Shown in pieces: positions 32,486 to 45,182 of a stretch of DNA of 54,201 bases (within the stretch, counting starts at the first letter, position 1; each line of letters starts with the position of its first letter). This DNA is from an uncultured Eubacteriales bacterium. Its GTDB lineage: Bacteria; Bacillota; Clostridia; Lachnospirales; Lachnospiraceae. The notes under the pieces are model-generated. The model had not been told where the DNA came from, searched no databases, and saw only the letters and a list, made by a program, of their open reading frames with translations. The DNA lies in assembly GCA_900316115.1 (NCBI GenBank), contig ONBN01000007.1, positions 1-54,201 of the forward strand, read 5' to 3'. Made by a program: the position numbers and the translations under genes.

Positions 32486-33365
32486 TTTTACGTTTTTTAC
32501 GTGTATTGCCAAAGCTACGCACCGCATCCCAAATCAAGACAACCCAGACAACTACAAAGAACACCCCCAGCACTTTCCGAATCACAGCCTCCCGCTGAAA
32601 TACAAGGGGAATATGCTCCTCTGCGTCCTTTAGTTCAGCCAGTGTTTCCGCATTATCCTGGATCGCCTGGCTCACCTCTGTCTGGGATTGTCCTGCTTTC
32701 AGCTGGGTTCCTTCCCTGACACAGTACACCACATAACGGAACCTGCTGTGCCCCATATAAGGATGGCAGGAAAAAAGCGTTACCATATCACGCCCAGGCT
32801 GGATTTCCAGGCAGGTCAGGTCAGTAGGTTCAATGATCTCCATCCGCTCAACAATATAGACAAGTGTTTCTTTTGCGTTCTGGATTTCTACTTTATCCCC
32901 TGTTTTTATCTCATCAATCCTCCTGAAATAAGGCATTCCTTTGTACCCACGATGTGCCGCGATCACACAGTTGGTACTCTCCCCGCCTACCGGCATGCTT
33001 GTTTCCGAAAGCACAGTAGCCCCTTTCGCCATATTTTCATTGGTAGCTCCAAGATACAGTGGAAGATCCACATCGATCGACGGAATACGGACGGCACCGA
33101 TAACATCGCCTTCTTTCAATTCCTGCTCTTCTGACATAGAAGTTTGTTCATAACTCCAGCAATCGGTCAGCTCCTGTCCATCCTTTCGGAGCTTTTCATT
33201 ATATGTTTCCATATCGTCCCAAAGTTTTTCATCACCGGCAATATCCTCTGCAGCCTTCCATTTCAACTGCAGCTGCTTAAAATTCGGATAAAGGAAAATC
33301 AGTGTGCTTACAATCAGAACGATCCATACAGCAATTCTTTGTAATTTACCCATTCTTTTCCTCAT
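32478..33365 (-). CDS. Class C (pilus) sortase, copy 2
   Basis: About 295 residues. N-terminal membrane helix (IAVWIVLIVSTLIFLYP), sortase barrel with IPSIDVDLPLYLGAT, catalytic His in VIAAHRGYKG, catalytic Cys in TLFSCHPYMG and Arg in SRFRYVVYC, then a C-terminal membrane helix (VLGVFFVVVWVVLIWDAV), the hallmark of class C enzymes. A Trp/Tyr-containing stretch in the N-terminal part could be the lid. It joins pilin subunits through Lys-Thr isopeptide bonds on the outer face of the membrane. The ATG at 33365 has AGGAG seven bases upstream and overlaps the previous gene. Confidence 0.93.
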   Translation of the reverse strand: MRKRMGKLQRIAVWIVLIVSTLIFLYPNFKQLQLKWKAAEDIAGDEKLWDDMETYNEKLRKDGQELTDCWSYEQTSMSEEQELKEGDVIGAVRIPSIDVDLPLYLGATNENMAKGATVLSETSMPVGGESTNCVIAAHRGYKGMPYFRRIDEIKTGDKVEIQNAKETLVYIVERMEIIEPTDLTCLEIQPGRDMVTLFSCHPYMGHSRFRYVVYCVREGTQLKAGQSQTEVSQAIQDNAETLAELKDAEEHIPLVFQREAVIRKVLGVFFVVVWVVLIWDAVRSFGNTRKKRKIS

Positions 33366-34251
33366 TCTCCTTCTCCTGCAATCTGGCACGTTTCTTTTTC
33401 CGTCTCTGTCTTGCTGCTTTATCCAAAATCCAATAGATCAGCAAAATCCCCACCATGATCAGAAGCCCGATCACAATGGAATGACGATACTGTTCCATCC
33501 ACTGTGTCTGGCCGCTGTCCAGCGGTTCGATCTCATTTTCCATATTTTCTACGTATTCTGTTCTTTTCCCTCTTACCAGCAGACGATGAGAATTGATCCC
33601 GTAAGGGGTACAGGTCACAAGTGTACAAAGATCCTCTCCCGCCTTGATCACAAGATCGCTGGTGTCCTCTGGCTCTACCACTTTGATCTGATCCACCTGA
33701 TAGGCCAGCTTTCTGTCGCAGACAGTAATAAAAAACAGGTCCCCTTCTTTTAATCTGTCCAGATCCGTAAAAAGCCTGGCATTACTCAGACCTGTATGAC
33801 TGGTAAGCACTGCATGGGTACTGGCTCCTCCAATGGGAAATGAGCTTCCTTTCAAATGCCCCACACCCTGCTCCAGTATTTGCTGGCTGGTGCCATGATA
33901 AACCGGCAGACGCACGGAAATTACCGGTATCTCAATAAATGCCATCATATCCGTTCCGTCCAGGCGCAGAATGCTCTGATAGCGGTCTTCATCAATTGAA
34001 TTATATTCTTCTGAAAACGGATCCTGCAGCTGTATCTTACCAGTGGCAAGCTCCTGATTATATTCCTGTGCTTTCTGAAGCAGTTCCCCAAAATCTTTCT
34101 GCTCTGTTTCCTGTTTGTAAACTTCCAGCAGATCATCCTGTCTGTGTTCAAACATTATGTTTGAAATAAAAGGATAAAAAACAGCCAACAGGCTTACAAT
34201 AAAAAAAAGGAACAACAGGATAGTTCCTAATATACTCTTTTTTTTCTTCAT
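33346..34251 (-). CDS. Class C (pilus) sortase, copy 1
   Basis: 301 residues. Membrane helix at 10-30 (LFLFFIVSLLAVFYPF), barrel with FIEIPVISVRLPVYHGTS, catalytic His in AVLTSHTGLSNARLF, catalytic Cys in TLVTCTPYGINSHRLLVRG with the Arg, and a C-terminal membrane helix followed by a Lys/Arg tail. It lies 62 bases after the backbone pilin and overlaps the second sortase by 20 bases. Two class C sortases in a pilus locus usually divide polymerisation and incorporation of different subunits. Confidence 0.94.
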   Translation of the reverse strand: MKKKKSILGTILLFLFFIVSLLAVFYPFISNIMFEHRQDDLLEVYKQETEQKDFGELLQKAQEYNQELATGKIQLQDPFSEEYNSIDEDRYQSILRLDGTDMMAFIEIPVISVRLPVYHGTSQQILEQGVGHLKGSSFPIGGASTHAVLTSHTGLSNARLFTDLDRLKEGDLFFITVCDRKLAYQVDQIKVVEPEDTSDLVIKAGEDLCTLVTCTPYGINSHRLLVRGKRTEYVENMENEIEPLDSGQTQWMEQYRHSIVIGLLIMVGILLIYWILDKAARQRRKKKRARLQEKENEEKNG

Positions 34252-34263
34252 ATAGAATCGTTT

Positions 34264-34294
34264 ATAAAAGACTGCAGCCTTACTTCGTCTGCAG
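34264..34294 (-). terminator. Possible partial terminator between pilin and sortases
   Basis: On the minus strand two copies of CTGCAG (self-complementary) 11 bases apart can pair, followed by TCTTTTAT. The stem is short. It could lower sortase expression relative to pilin. Confidence 0.35.
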
Positions 34295-34313
34295 CCTTTC
34301 TCTTTGCCTTCTG

Positions 34314-36086
34314 TTATTTATCTTCTGTTCTGCGTTTTCTTGTGAAAAGAATAATGCAAAGTGCAAGGCCTGCTGCACCGATCGCAGTAAAGAGGATCGT
34401 TCCAAGACCACCGGTCTTCGGCAGCTCAAATCCCTTTGTATTGGTTACTGCCAGCTTCACCCATGCATTCAGACTTGTACTGCCATCTTCATCCATAGAA
34501 GCATTCTCACTATTTACAGTGGCAGAAGCCGTCCTGTCAGCTACTACAGTTGTCAGCTGATCACCCTCTACAGGCGTAATGGTTGCAGAAGATTCTGTGA
34601 TCACAATTTTCAGTGGCTCTTTTAACAGCATATATCCGGCGGATGTAGCTGTCTCAGTCATGGTATAGGCAGCGCCCTTTAATCCTTTGATCTTCAGAGT
34701 ACCATCTGCTGCCGGGCTGAATTCTGTTACAGCATCTGCAGTACCTGCAGCGCACACAGTATAAACACCATTGGATCCAGTTGCATAAATGGAGTTGTTT
34801 CCTTCTTTCAGTGTAAATTTAACAGCTGTTGCATCTCCACCTGCCTGGGAGAATTTCTTCTTCAGATTGATACCGTATGTATAAACCTTTGCTCCGTCTG
34901 TAATGTTTTTTTCTTCATTTGCTTCAGGGGTTAATCCTGCTGCACCGGAACGTCCATAAGTCAGTACTACCTGGTTCAGATTACCCTCATCACCAAGTAC
35001 TGCAGCATTATTTACAGTTGCCTTATAAGTGATAGCCATGTAGTTCTGGCTCAAAGCCGGATTCATCTTTTTCAGTCCGCCTTTTGTCATGGTAATGGTC
35101 ATCTTATTCTGGGTCTTATCATAATTTACATTGTAATCAGTATCCTTTGTGAATGTAACATTTGCCTCATTTGTCAGGTTCTGATCACTATAAAATTTGA
35201 TAGACACATCGTCGTCATAAGTAAGGCCAGCTGCAAGTGTATCTACATAAGTATACTTTGTCAGATATGTTGCTTTTGTGGTGATCACCGGTAATCTGGA
35301 AACGATCCGGTATTCTACCTTTGATCCGATATCTGCAGAAGTAGTGTCTGCAAATGTGGCTCCTGTTTCATTCCGTTTTACTTTCTTCTCCAGAGTAGGC
35401 TGTCCTGTCTGGTTTTTCGGATAAACATAAACATCATACAGCCACTGAGTCCCGTCTGCATTTGTCATTGGCAAAGATACAAAGAACGGATCTGTGGTAG
35501 ACTTAACATCTGCCGGTACACTGGTCTCAACTACCAGATACAGTCCAAGGGAAAGATCTGAAGCAGTGGTCTGGCCTTGTGCATTTGTTTTTGTCATCTT
35601 TGTTCCGCCGGTGCTGAGATAATCTTCCAGAGCATTTTTCTTATTATTTTCCAGCGCATTTTGCAGCATGGAATTTAATTCTGTGCTGGTATAAGTATGA
35701 TCTGTTTTTTTTCCACCCAATATCTTATCCAGATTTTCAGGGATGGTATAAGTTACCTGAACAGACGCATCTGTAGCCGGATTTTGTGCGGATGCAGATG
35801 TTACCTGGTTGATGGCTGCAACCTTAAGATAGGAAAATTCCACATTTTCCAGTGCATAAGCAGCCAGATCACTTTCTGCTGTTTTATTCTGTGCACCATT
35901 TGTCTCGCTTTGTTGTTTTCCTGCTGCCTCTGCAGCTGTCATATCATACTTTGTGATATGAAGGACACCTGTTTTCGTGGTGTCAATTGTTTCTCCGTCA
36001 GCCATTACCGCCAGCGGGCTGGCTGCCATAAGAGCCAGACATGAAACCAGTGCTAAAAACCTTTTTTTGAAACTTTTGTGTTTCAT
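34314..36086 (-). CDS. Backbone pilin, SpaH/EbpB-type isopeptide-forming LPXTG protein
   Basis: About 590 residues. Signal peptide (KRFLALVSCLALMAASPLAVMA), N-terminal domain, pilin motif with the cross-linking Lys (DVYVYPKNQTGQPTLEKKVK), Ig/Cna-like domains with intramolecular isopeptide signatures (D1/D2 fimbrial fold), E-box YTMTETATSAGYML, sorting signal LPKTG at about 555-559, membrane helix and RKRR tail. It is polymerised by the class C sortases downstream into the pilus shaft. The ATG at 36086 has GAGAGGAAG upstream; the frame further out to 36185 has no ribosome site. Complete. Confidence 0.95.
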   Translation of the reverse strand: MKHKSFKKRFLALVSCLALMAASPLAVMADGETIDTTKTGVLHITKYDMTAAEAAGKQQSETNGAQNKTAESDLAAYALENVEFSYLKVAAINQVTSASAQNPATDASVQVTYTIPENLDKILGGKKTDHTYTSTELNSMLQNALENNKKNALEDYLSTGGTKMTKTNAQGQTTASDLSLGLYLVVETSVPADVKSTTDPFFVSLPMTNADGTQWLYDVYVYPKNQTGQPTLEKKVKRNETGATFADTTSADIGSKVEYRIVSRLPVITTKATYLTKYTYVDTLAAGLTYDDDVSIKFYSDQNLTNEANVTFTKDTDYNVNYDKTQNKMTITMTKGGLKKMNPALSQNYMAITYKATVNNAAVLGDEGNLNQVVLTYGRSGAAGLTPEANEEKNITDGAKVYTYGINLKKKFSQAGGDATAVKFTLKEGNNSIYATGSNGVYTVCAAGTADAVTEFSPAADGTLKIKGLKGAAYTMTETATSAGYMLLKEPLKIVITESSATITPVEGDQLTTVVADRTASATVNSENASMDEDGSTSLNAWVKLAVTNTKGFELPKTGGLGTILFTAIGAAGLALCIILFTRKRRTEDK

Positions 36087-36256
36087 ACTTCCTCTCCTTT
36101 GCATTTTTATTTTGTATTTTTTTACAGCCGCTGCATTGATGTCTTTTCCCTGATGTGCCCCACAAACAGCCTCTGCATTTATCATTCAGGCTTTGGCAGC
36201 GCTCCCTTACAGGACGCCTGCCAGAGTCAGAACTTTTATTTTAACTGTAAAACCTT

Positions 36257-39200
36257 TTATTGTGCTTTATCCTGACGCTGCTTACGCCGCTGCATCATCA
36301 GGAACAGAACGCCCCCAAGCAGGGCCAGACCTGCCACAAGTTCTGTATAAAGCCATCTGTCACTTCCACCTGTTACCGGAAGATTCATGGATACAGCATT
36401 GGTCACTGAGAATCCGAACTCATAGAAATAGTACTTGCCGTCTGAGACATCATATACCGCCTTCGTCCGATCAATGGTTACTCCTGTTTCCTGCTCCTTT
36501 GCCGTGATCTCATCCTCTGTCATAGCCAGCGGAATGGTCACAGTCAATGGTTCAGCCAGCAGCACATGACCATCTGTTGTCTCCGTCTCTTTAATGGTAT
36601 AAGTACCTTCCGGCAGATACTCAAACTGCAGTTTTCCATCCTTTCCACTGCTCATGCTTCTGGACTGGATTCCATCTCCTTCAATGGTGAAGGTAACTCC
36701 AGCCAGAGGAGTGGTCCCGTCGCTGTCATACTTCACAAGGCTTACACTTCCATAACGAAGTGTATTTTTACACTTATAAGTAATATTTGTCTCCGGGGCA
36801 TAGGTAAAGGTCTTTACGTTACCACTGGTTCCATTAATACTTGCATCCGCATAATCATGTGGGATCCGTATCTCAGCGATCGTATAAGACGCACCCTTTG
36901 TCCAATCCCAGGCCTCTCCTGTTTTTGTCCATGTTTTCTGTGCAGCGTCATAGGTCTTTGGTGAAAGCTTTGCTCCTGTAAGCAATAATGCCTCACTTAC
37001 ACTGCTCCCGGCAGGAACTGTCAGTGTCACAACTCCTACCTTGCTTCCCCGCTGCTGCAATTCATTGCTTACAGCCGCCTCATCTGTATAATCCTTAAGT
37101 GCTTCTCCTTCATGTACCAGGAAAGTAAATGTTTTGTCTTCTTTCACCGGTTCATTAACATCTGAACGGTTCACTGTGATCTTCTGCAGCTTAGGAATAC
37201 ATGGCAGCTGTGCTCCCACCTTATCCGTTGCAGCTTCCAGGTCGTAGGAATCTCCCTGTCTTCTGTAATGGTAACCAAAATTGTTGTAGGCCTTCAGTCC
37301 GGCAGCATCCTCCAGGGTATAATCCTCCTTAAACTGACTCATATCCACCTTTGCATTGAAGGTGATCTCTATCGTACTGTCTACCGGTATCAGTGTTCCG
37401 GTGTCATCCATGATCGCCACCCTTAAAGCCCTGGTATCTGCTTTTACCTGATCCTTCCAGGCTGTGTTGGTTGCAGGATCACAGGTCCAGTCCGGACTTA
37501 AATATTTTCCTGCTTTTGCTGTATAAGTAACCGTATACTGATCCGATGCCAGTACTGTACTGGAAGTATGGTCTTTATTCCACACTGTTACTTTCACAGC
37601 CGGATCATCTGCCATCACTACTTTAAATGCGCTTCCACGCTCCGCAGATCCCTCAAATACACCAGTATCCCCAGGCTCCGGCAGGTTATCGATCACTACC
37701 AGTCTCACCATGGATTTCTTGGTAGTGTTTTCAATTGTGTGAGTATAACGCAGCAATTTGTTCTCCGGATCCTGCACTGTAATATAATTTGGTGCCTCTC
37801 CGGTGGTTGCTGTATCACCGGCTACATTTCCACTCTGATCTACTTCCGTGATACTCTTTTTAGCATGGGTTACATAACCATAGGCTACTGTCAGAAGGCT
37901 GCTGTTTTCCACAGAATCCTTGTTGCCTTCATTTCCATAATCATAATCTGTATAATTTCCATGAGACACAGATTCATGATCAAATTCCTGCTCCAGAGGT
38001 GTAACATAAGCATGATTGTAATACACCTTGTTATTCAGGGTATTGCTTGGGTTGGCTGTTGTAACACCAAGTACAGCACTGCCATGCTCCGGGATCCCCA
38101 GCGCATCATCTGGGAATTCCACAGTGAGAACTGCATTTCCGGAAGCATCTTTTTTCATGATCACACGTGCTTTGGATGTAAGGGTATTACTTTCTCCATC
38201 CTTTTTCATCTGGATCGGGATCTCTACAGGTGTTCCGTCCAGAGGCACATCCACAGTGGAACCATCATACAGTGTCAGTGTGGCCTTTGTATCATTTTCC
38301 TGCCTCTCTCCGATCGTGAACAGCTTCCCGGAAAGCCAGGTTCTGCCGTCTGCTGCCTTTATGGTATAATCCACATCCCCTTCAAACTCGTAAGGATTTG
38401 GCATCGTGTCTGTCACGCCATAATTTCTCATGGCAGCTGAACCGCTGTTGGTCACATCCAGTTCCCATTTGATCTTATCCTTTGGCTCTACACTATCGAA
38501 ATCTTTTTTCACCACAGCGTCATTGGTCGCCTGTACAGGTTTCACCACAATACCGGGAAGGATCTCTCCATGCCGCAATTTCACTTCAGAATAAAGCCAC
38601 TGGGAATTTCCGGAAGATGCAACTCCATAATCTTTTTCAATCTCAGCCTTGCCCTTAACCTCACATTCTCCGTCATTCTTTTCTTTCTCTGGGTAAGCAG
38701 CACTTACTGCACCGCCATTTTCCCCAAGATCCGCAACTTTGACTCCGCCTCCGTTGTAATTGTCCACTTCCATCATCAGGGAATTGGTACGTATCTGTGG
38801 CAGAGAATCATCTTTGCCATCTGCTTTTAAGATATAACCCAATGCTATGGCCTCTCCAGGATTCAGATAATACTTATCCTTCTCCTCATCATAAGAAACC
38901 CATTCTGTACCTGTACTCTTATTACCGGAAACCTTAAATGCAAGTCTTGTCCTGCTGCCAACTGTCGTCAGTTCAGTTTTATCTATCCTGTACGCTTTAT
39001 ACACCGGCCCGATACTGTTGTTTTCATCCGTCAATGTTACCAGCTGCTTCTGATAACTGGTTGTGGAATAGCTTGCCCCATTAGAACTAATAGATGTACT
39101 GCTAGGATACAGATAAGATGAAAATCCAAGGAACTGAAAGCCCTCAGGTATTGTGTCATAAAGGGTATTCAGATAAAGCCTGGTATGTCCCCCATTATAT

Positions 39201-42200
39201 ATGGTTCCATAGAACCAGAAGACTCTGTTATGGCTGTCTGAGGTTTCATAGTATTTTCTTGAATCCTCACCTCCACTGCTGTAGTAATACTCTGAAGTTC
39301 CTGCCAGGCAATATCTGCCGTCAGTAACACCCTTATTCAGATATGCCTCCGTAGGTTCGTTCAGATCATGGGTTGCACTGCTTTGAAGCTCTCTCAGGAA
39401 AAATGTATTGATCAGTGTGTCAGCTCCATATTCTTCCGCATATGCCAGCCAAAGATCCCCAGATGGGAATTTCAGTGTTACATACAGATACATTTCTCCA
39501 TCAAATGTTACAGAAAACTCATTATTCCAGCGGATGAACTGCTGATTTTCCCCTTCATCATACGTAACACCGCTTACATCCGTAGTGCTGATGAACCACT
39601 GATCTGATCCGGAACCGGAATCACCAAAGGTAAGCCCCTCCTGTGTTCCCTTAGCGTCCACAAACTTCAGATCTGTTACATTGTCTTTTGTCCATCGATA
39701 TCCTGGAATACTGCGAGGAAGCCGGTCCTGAATATCCAAACCGGAAAGTGTGGTACGTGCCGGTTGTATTACTCCGTCCTCATCTGTGGCATAAGAAGTA
39801 AACTTAATTCGGTAAGTAACCTCTTCCCCTTCTTTAATATGAGAATAATCTGTCAATGTATCCGTTCCAGGTTCTGTTGTTGCCTTCGGATTTGTAAGGA
39901 TCTGCTTTTCTATCTTAATCGCACTTCCATAAAGCCCTGGATCCGGAACATACAACCGGTGTGACTCATGGTCTCCCAGCCAGGTCATTCCACCACAGTT
40001 ATAAAAAGCATCTGTGCTGCCACTCTCACTGCGGTTTACCATTGTTTTAAAATTCTTCCTGATGGTACTTCTGAATCCTGCGTTCTCATACCAGCGGATG
40101 GTGGTGTTTTTTCCGGAATTATTTCCTGCTGTTTTCACCTGTATGATATCTGCGATCGTACCGCCTACAGAAACATTTTGGTATTCTCCATCCTTGCTTA
40201 ACAGATAATATTCTGTGCCCTCCCTGGTCACAGTGGTAAGTCCCAGGTCTGCCAGCTGCGGATTGGCATCTGCTTCCACCATCAGCACCTGTGCACCGGT
40301 AATAAGTTTCTCCACCGGAACTGCCGGATATTCCATTGAGCCATCACTGCTGGAGGCATTATTGACCACCTGGATGGTGTGATCCAGTATGCTTCCGTCC
40401 TGAATATTCTCCGTTCCATCCAGTACATTTCCATCCATTTCCACAGTTCCGGTCAGTTCAAATTCACGGCTTGGATTAAAACCCCTATTATCAGAAGCAA
40501 TCTGACTTCCGGAAGTATTATAAGCCCTTCCATAATTCATTTCACCCAGCCAGGCACTTGGATACCGATTCTGCTGATCTCTGCTTAAAAGCATAAAAGT
40601 TGATTTGATGTTTGCCGGGATCTGATAGGTCAGGGTTTGACCTCCATGTATGATCAGTGGATTCTCCTGCGTGTTTTCATGATTCCACACAACCTCATAT
40701 GTTGCCGAATATGTAGGCATATAGCCGATCTTATCAAAAATATCCTGTAAACCTCCATCAGTCCCCACTGTGTAAATACTCTGTCCGCCATTTCCATCAG
40801 CTACAGTTACAGAAATCTGATCCTGCTCGTTTAACGTAACAGTGATCACAGCTTCTTCTGTCAGAACATTGGTATCTGTTTCAGTTGGCCTTTCATATCT
40901 GAAACTTTCTATGGAATCCTGTGCAGCCGAAGAAAGCTGTTCCTGTCTTTTCTGTATCACAGTACTTCCATCTGACCTGGTAACAGATTCTTTATCACCA
41001 TCCAGCGGCTGATGTAAAACTGCATGGTTGATAGTAACTGTCAATGCGTCTCTTCCAAAGGTATCTTCAGCAAACATGATTTCCATCTTATCCGGCTCAA
41101 TATAACACAGGTAAGGCAGACTATCTACCATTTTCTGATAAGCTGTATACGGATAAGCCCCCTGATTATAAGCCTTCAAAGTAAAATCAGCCCTGCCTCC
41201 AAAGTAAGATGCTATGGTTCCACTTTTTGATACTTTCAGCTGCGGAGATCCCATATACAGAGTTCCATCTGACTTAGCCAGGTCTGTCTGTTTGTCAGAA
41301 TAACAAAATGTCTGATCTGCTGTAATTTCATTATGGAAAATATGGCTTGTTCCTGCCTGTACATCATGCATGTCAAACCGGATCAGCCGCGGACCATATG
41401 TTACCCTGTAATAGTTTGAACTGAGATTGTCAATCTCCGTACTCATATCCGTATTATATACTTTCCAGTCAAGACGCAGTTTCTTTGTACCATCTGCCTC
41501 ATCTATAAATTCCACATTCCAGTCATGTACATCAAAACGTCCGGAATAATAAGACGCCCCCTCGCTCAGTGATGCAATACTGTATTTTTTCCCGTCAATA
41601 ATACAATAAAGGCCATATCCATCGGCGTATCCGCCTTCCATGGAGGTTCCTTTTGTATCCAGGTAGACCTTCCCCTCTGCCACTGCACTTTTGATGGCAT
41701 CATTCCAGGTAAATCCCTCTGGCAATGTAAGCACATCGGAAAATTCTACATACTTCATGTGATCTTTTCCCACACCTTCCAATGTCTTTCCTGTCCTTGT
41801 TAGTCCATAACGGTAAGAAAGCCCGTATACATAACCTGTATACCCCAGTTCTTCATTGGAATATGTTCCTGTATTGTATGAATACTGTGATTTTGTCAAA
41901 CTCCAGTCGTCCACTTTCGTCTCCCAACAGGCCTCCTGTATCCTGTCCGGCGATCCTCCGCCTGTTTCTCCAGGTTTCAGAATCTCTCCCCATATACGGA
42001 CGCCTCCTCCGTCAGATGTGGGAGAAGGATAACTGCAGGAAAAGTTGAACACAACCGTATCTCCATGCTGGATCGGATCAAATTCCAGACAGTAGAGATT
42101 ATTCTCATCCTTTGTAATATGCAGGGTATACTTCTTATGCGTGGTCTGATCTTCCAGTTCATAGGTTCCACCTGCATAATTGATGCTTCCACTGGCATCA

Positions 42201-45071
42201 TCCATCTGCACATAAACTCTTGCTATGTTTCCGGTGATTTCCGATGTATTCTGTACCGACACTGTAACGGAATAATATTCACCGGTATAAAGTCTGCTGT
42301 ATTCCTGATCCTGATCTTTTATTTCTGTCTTGGTGATCTCACTGCTGATCACCATAGTCGGACCATTGTTATCACTGTTCCGATACACCAGACTATCCTT
42401 TGTTATTGTATACCCAGGATCCGATGCCAGCAGACCTGTGTCCCGATAGGCATCCTGACCGATTACTGCATCCGATGCAAACAAAGCATTTACATTTACT
42501 ATCTCCTGCTGCCTATTAATACTGGTAAGCTTCTTCCGTCCTGCAAATGCAAAAGGTGCGATTTCTTTGATTTTTTTCGGAGTTTCAAACATTACAGAAG
42601 TCAGATTCCTGCAAAGTTCAAACGCACGAGCTCTAATTCTGGTAACAGTATATCCGTTTACGTTCTCTGGGATCTGCACCGTCGTCTGATCTTTCCCTGC
42701 CAGCGCAAGGGAAGCTGTGCGGTTTTCTTTATCCAGAAGCCAGAGGCCGCCGTCTTTATCTACAAAATAGGTTCCATCCTTCAGAGTCCTATATGGCATC
42801 AAACCACAGGAAGAAAGACCTGAAAGCGCCAAGGTATTTTCGCCTTCAAATGTGAGATTTGCAATTCCTCTTTTGGCTGCTGCCTTCCAGAAAGACTCTG
42901 GCACTGCATGTGTATCCCTGGTCACGGTGATACTCAGCTCCTGACTTGTATTGTCTGAAAGTAATGCATTTTCTGCTACTTCTCCCAGATCTCCGGCCAG
43001 GATCAAATGCTTCAGTGCTGTACAATCATAGAAAGCCTTAATCCCAATACTGGTCACACCATCCGGAATGTTGATTTCCTTCAATGTATTACATTTATAA
43101 AATGCATTGTTTTCAATACTTGTAAGGCTTTCCGGAAGTTCCACACTTTCCAGTGTAGTAAGCTCCTGAGCCAGATCGGAAATATTTGTAATTCCCTCAT
43201 GTACTATTATTTTTTTTGCCGAATATACGGTAAGCATACTTCTCATAGAAGCAAGATTGGACGCTCTTTCGGTTTCTCCATTTCCAGATACCTCAAGCCG
43301 TCCATCCGCATAAAGAACTGCTGTCACATCCGTTTCAGTAGGTTTTCCAATATTCCATTGTCCAAGTACATCCGATATAGCAACTGTAATTGTTTTTGAA
43401 ATCGATGTGCCTGCCAGTCCTACTGTAACTTCTGTCTGTCCCACTTCCAAAGGTGCAGTCTCCGGTGAAAAAGTCAGTGTTTCTTCACACTGCAATTCTT
43501 CCTGTGGCTGGATCCGTGCTGAAAATCCCTTTCCCACATTACTTCCATCACTATAAAATGTAATCTTTACATAATCGCCTGCCACAGTATAGCTTTTCCT
43601 GGCAAAAGACGTACCGCTTAAATTCTGAACTCTTTTACCGTTTTTATCATAAATACGGACAAAATCATAATTTGACTCTGTTGCAGATGTGCTATCAAAT
43701 GTTATAGTCAGACTGGTTGCTCCCGGGAAGCTGAATTCCTGTGATGTATTGGTCTCTCTTAGATTATTTACATAATTACCTGGCCAGCCAGGGGACGTAG
43801 CTGTAGCACTTCCATATCCTGTAGTGCCATCATCATATACAACTGATTGCAACTGAATATAATCAGCAAAATTAGATCCTGGAAGAACAGGATTTTTTAT
43901 ACCCACCGTAAAATCCATCGCTGTTTTCGCCTGATACACAGCAATCCTATTCTCTTCATCCTGGCTTTCCGGCTGTTTCGTTATCATCATCGGCTCAGCC
44001 TGCACAGTCATCTGTTCTTTCTTCTGATGTACTGCACACTCTGCCTTGTTTTCAGTCACTCGGTTTTCATCAGAGCCAAGTTCTGTCTCTCCTGCCTGGT
44101 TGTGCTCCATCCATGCGGTAAAGACAGGCTGCACCTGTTCGTCTTCCTCTGACTCAAAGGTCTTAACCACTGCTTCCAGAGTTCCTGTCCCAAGGCCTGC
44201 TCCTGACACCACATTCTCTGATACCGGAAGCGTCACCTCTCCACGAAGCACCTGACAGGTCTTTTGCTCTTCTGCGCCATCACCATCAAAATCATAAAGG
44301 CAGTCTTCTGTCTGGATGGTCCAGCCCTGATTAAGCCAGTTCATGGAATCAGTATCCCACTGTGCTACTGTATCAGATACTGGAAGAAGCATCTCAAATT
44401 CCATATTCCATGTATCAAAAACAGCATCAGAAAAAGAAGCAGTCCTATACTCCAGCGCATACCCCACCTGCTGCGGAGCATAAATCACCCTGCTTCTGTT
44501 TTCTTCAGGAAGAATCTCTTCTCCATCATCTTCTGAAACAATCTTGTTTATTTTTAAATCAGATACATATGCCAGATCTGTTTCTTCTGTCTCCTCTTCC
44601 GGCACATCCTCCGGATCTTCTTCGTCTGCATTCTGGGATGGTTCTTCCACCTTAGTCTGAGCATCCGGAATCTCCAGGACTTCATCAGCTGTCAGGCTGT
44701 CATTCCCATTGGTATCCTCTACAGGGGCGTCAGCTGTTTGCCCTCCCCCCGGTTATTTTCGGAGAATCATCATTAGTTTCGTCTAATTCATCTTGTGCAG
44801 GCACCTCTTCATCAGATACCTCTGGTGTCACTTCTCCTGCATTCTCTGTCTCATTCGTTGCATCCTCGCCAGATGACAAAACTTCGTCTACAGGTGCTTC
44901 TGATGCCACTTCACCTGTGTTTTCTGCATTTTCATACACTGCTGTTTCTTCAGCTGCTGAAGCTTCCGCAGCCATGGATACAGTCCCTGCTAATGGGCTG
45001 GCAGCACTGCTGGTCAGAAACACACCACTCATGAGCGCACATAATACCCTCTGTACATGCTTTCTCTTCAT
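36257..45071 (-). pseudogene. Giant pilus tip adhesin with CUB-like, LRR_5 and Cna_B domains; frame broken at a G6 tract
   Basis: N-terminal piece (44730-45071): signal peptide KRKHVQRVLCALMSGVFLTS followed by an acidic linker. At 44745-44750 a run of six G (C on the plus strand) puts the frame out; five or eight G would continue through GGGQTADAPVED into the 2,797-residue main frame starting near 44650. Main part: CUB-like domain about 262-382 (SPGWPGNYVNNL, YDFVRIYD), BspA-type LRR_5 repeats about 480-560 and 665-725 (SIENNAFYKCNTL), many beta-sandwich repeats, DUF7601-like domain, Cna_B with E-box YTIKETETTDGHVLL, sorting signal LPVTG about 2757, membrane helix, RRKQRQ tail. In all roughly 2,930 residues. 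First gene of the pilus operon, so the likely tip adhesin. The G tract may be a phase-variation switch, or a sequencing error. Confidence 0.88.
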
Positions 45072-45182
45072 AGTCTTTCAGTCCTTTACATTCCTCATTT
45101 TCGCATTTTTCAATTTTTCATTTCTTATTTTCGCATTTCGCTCCATCCCATCCGCTTCCACCCGGATGGTTCCGGACCGTTA

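Noticed and set aside
41977-42213. Frames of 60-290 residues opposite or inside the giant adhesin (for example 37568-38440)
   Set aside because: They are shadows of a very long biased coding region and have low-complexity Cys/Ile-rich sequence.
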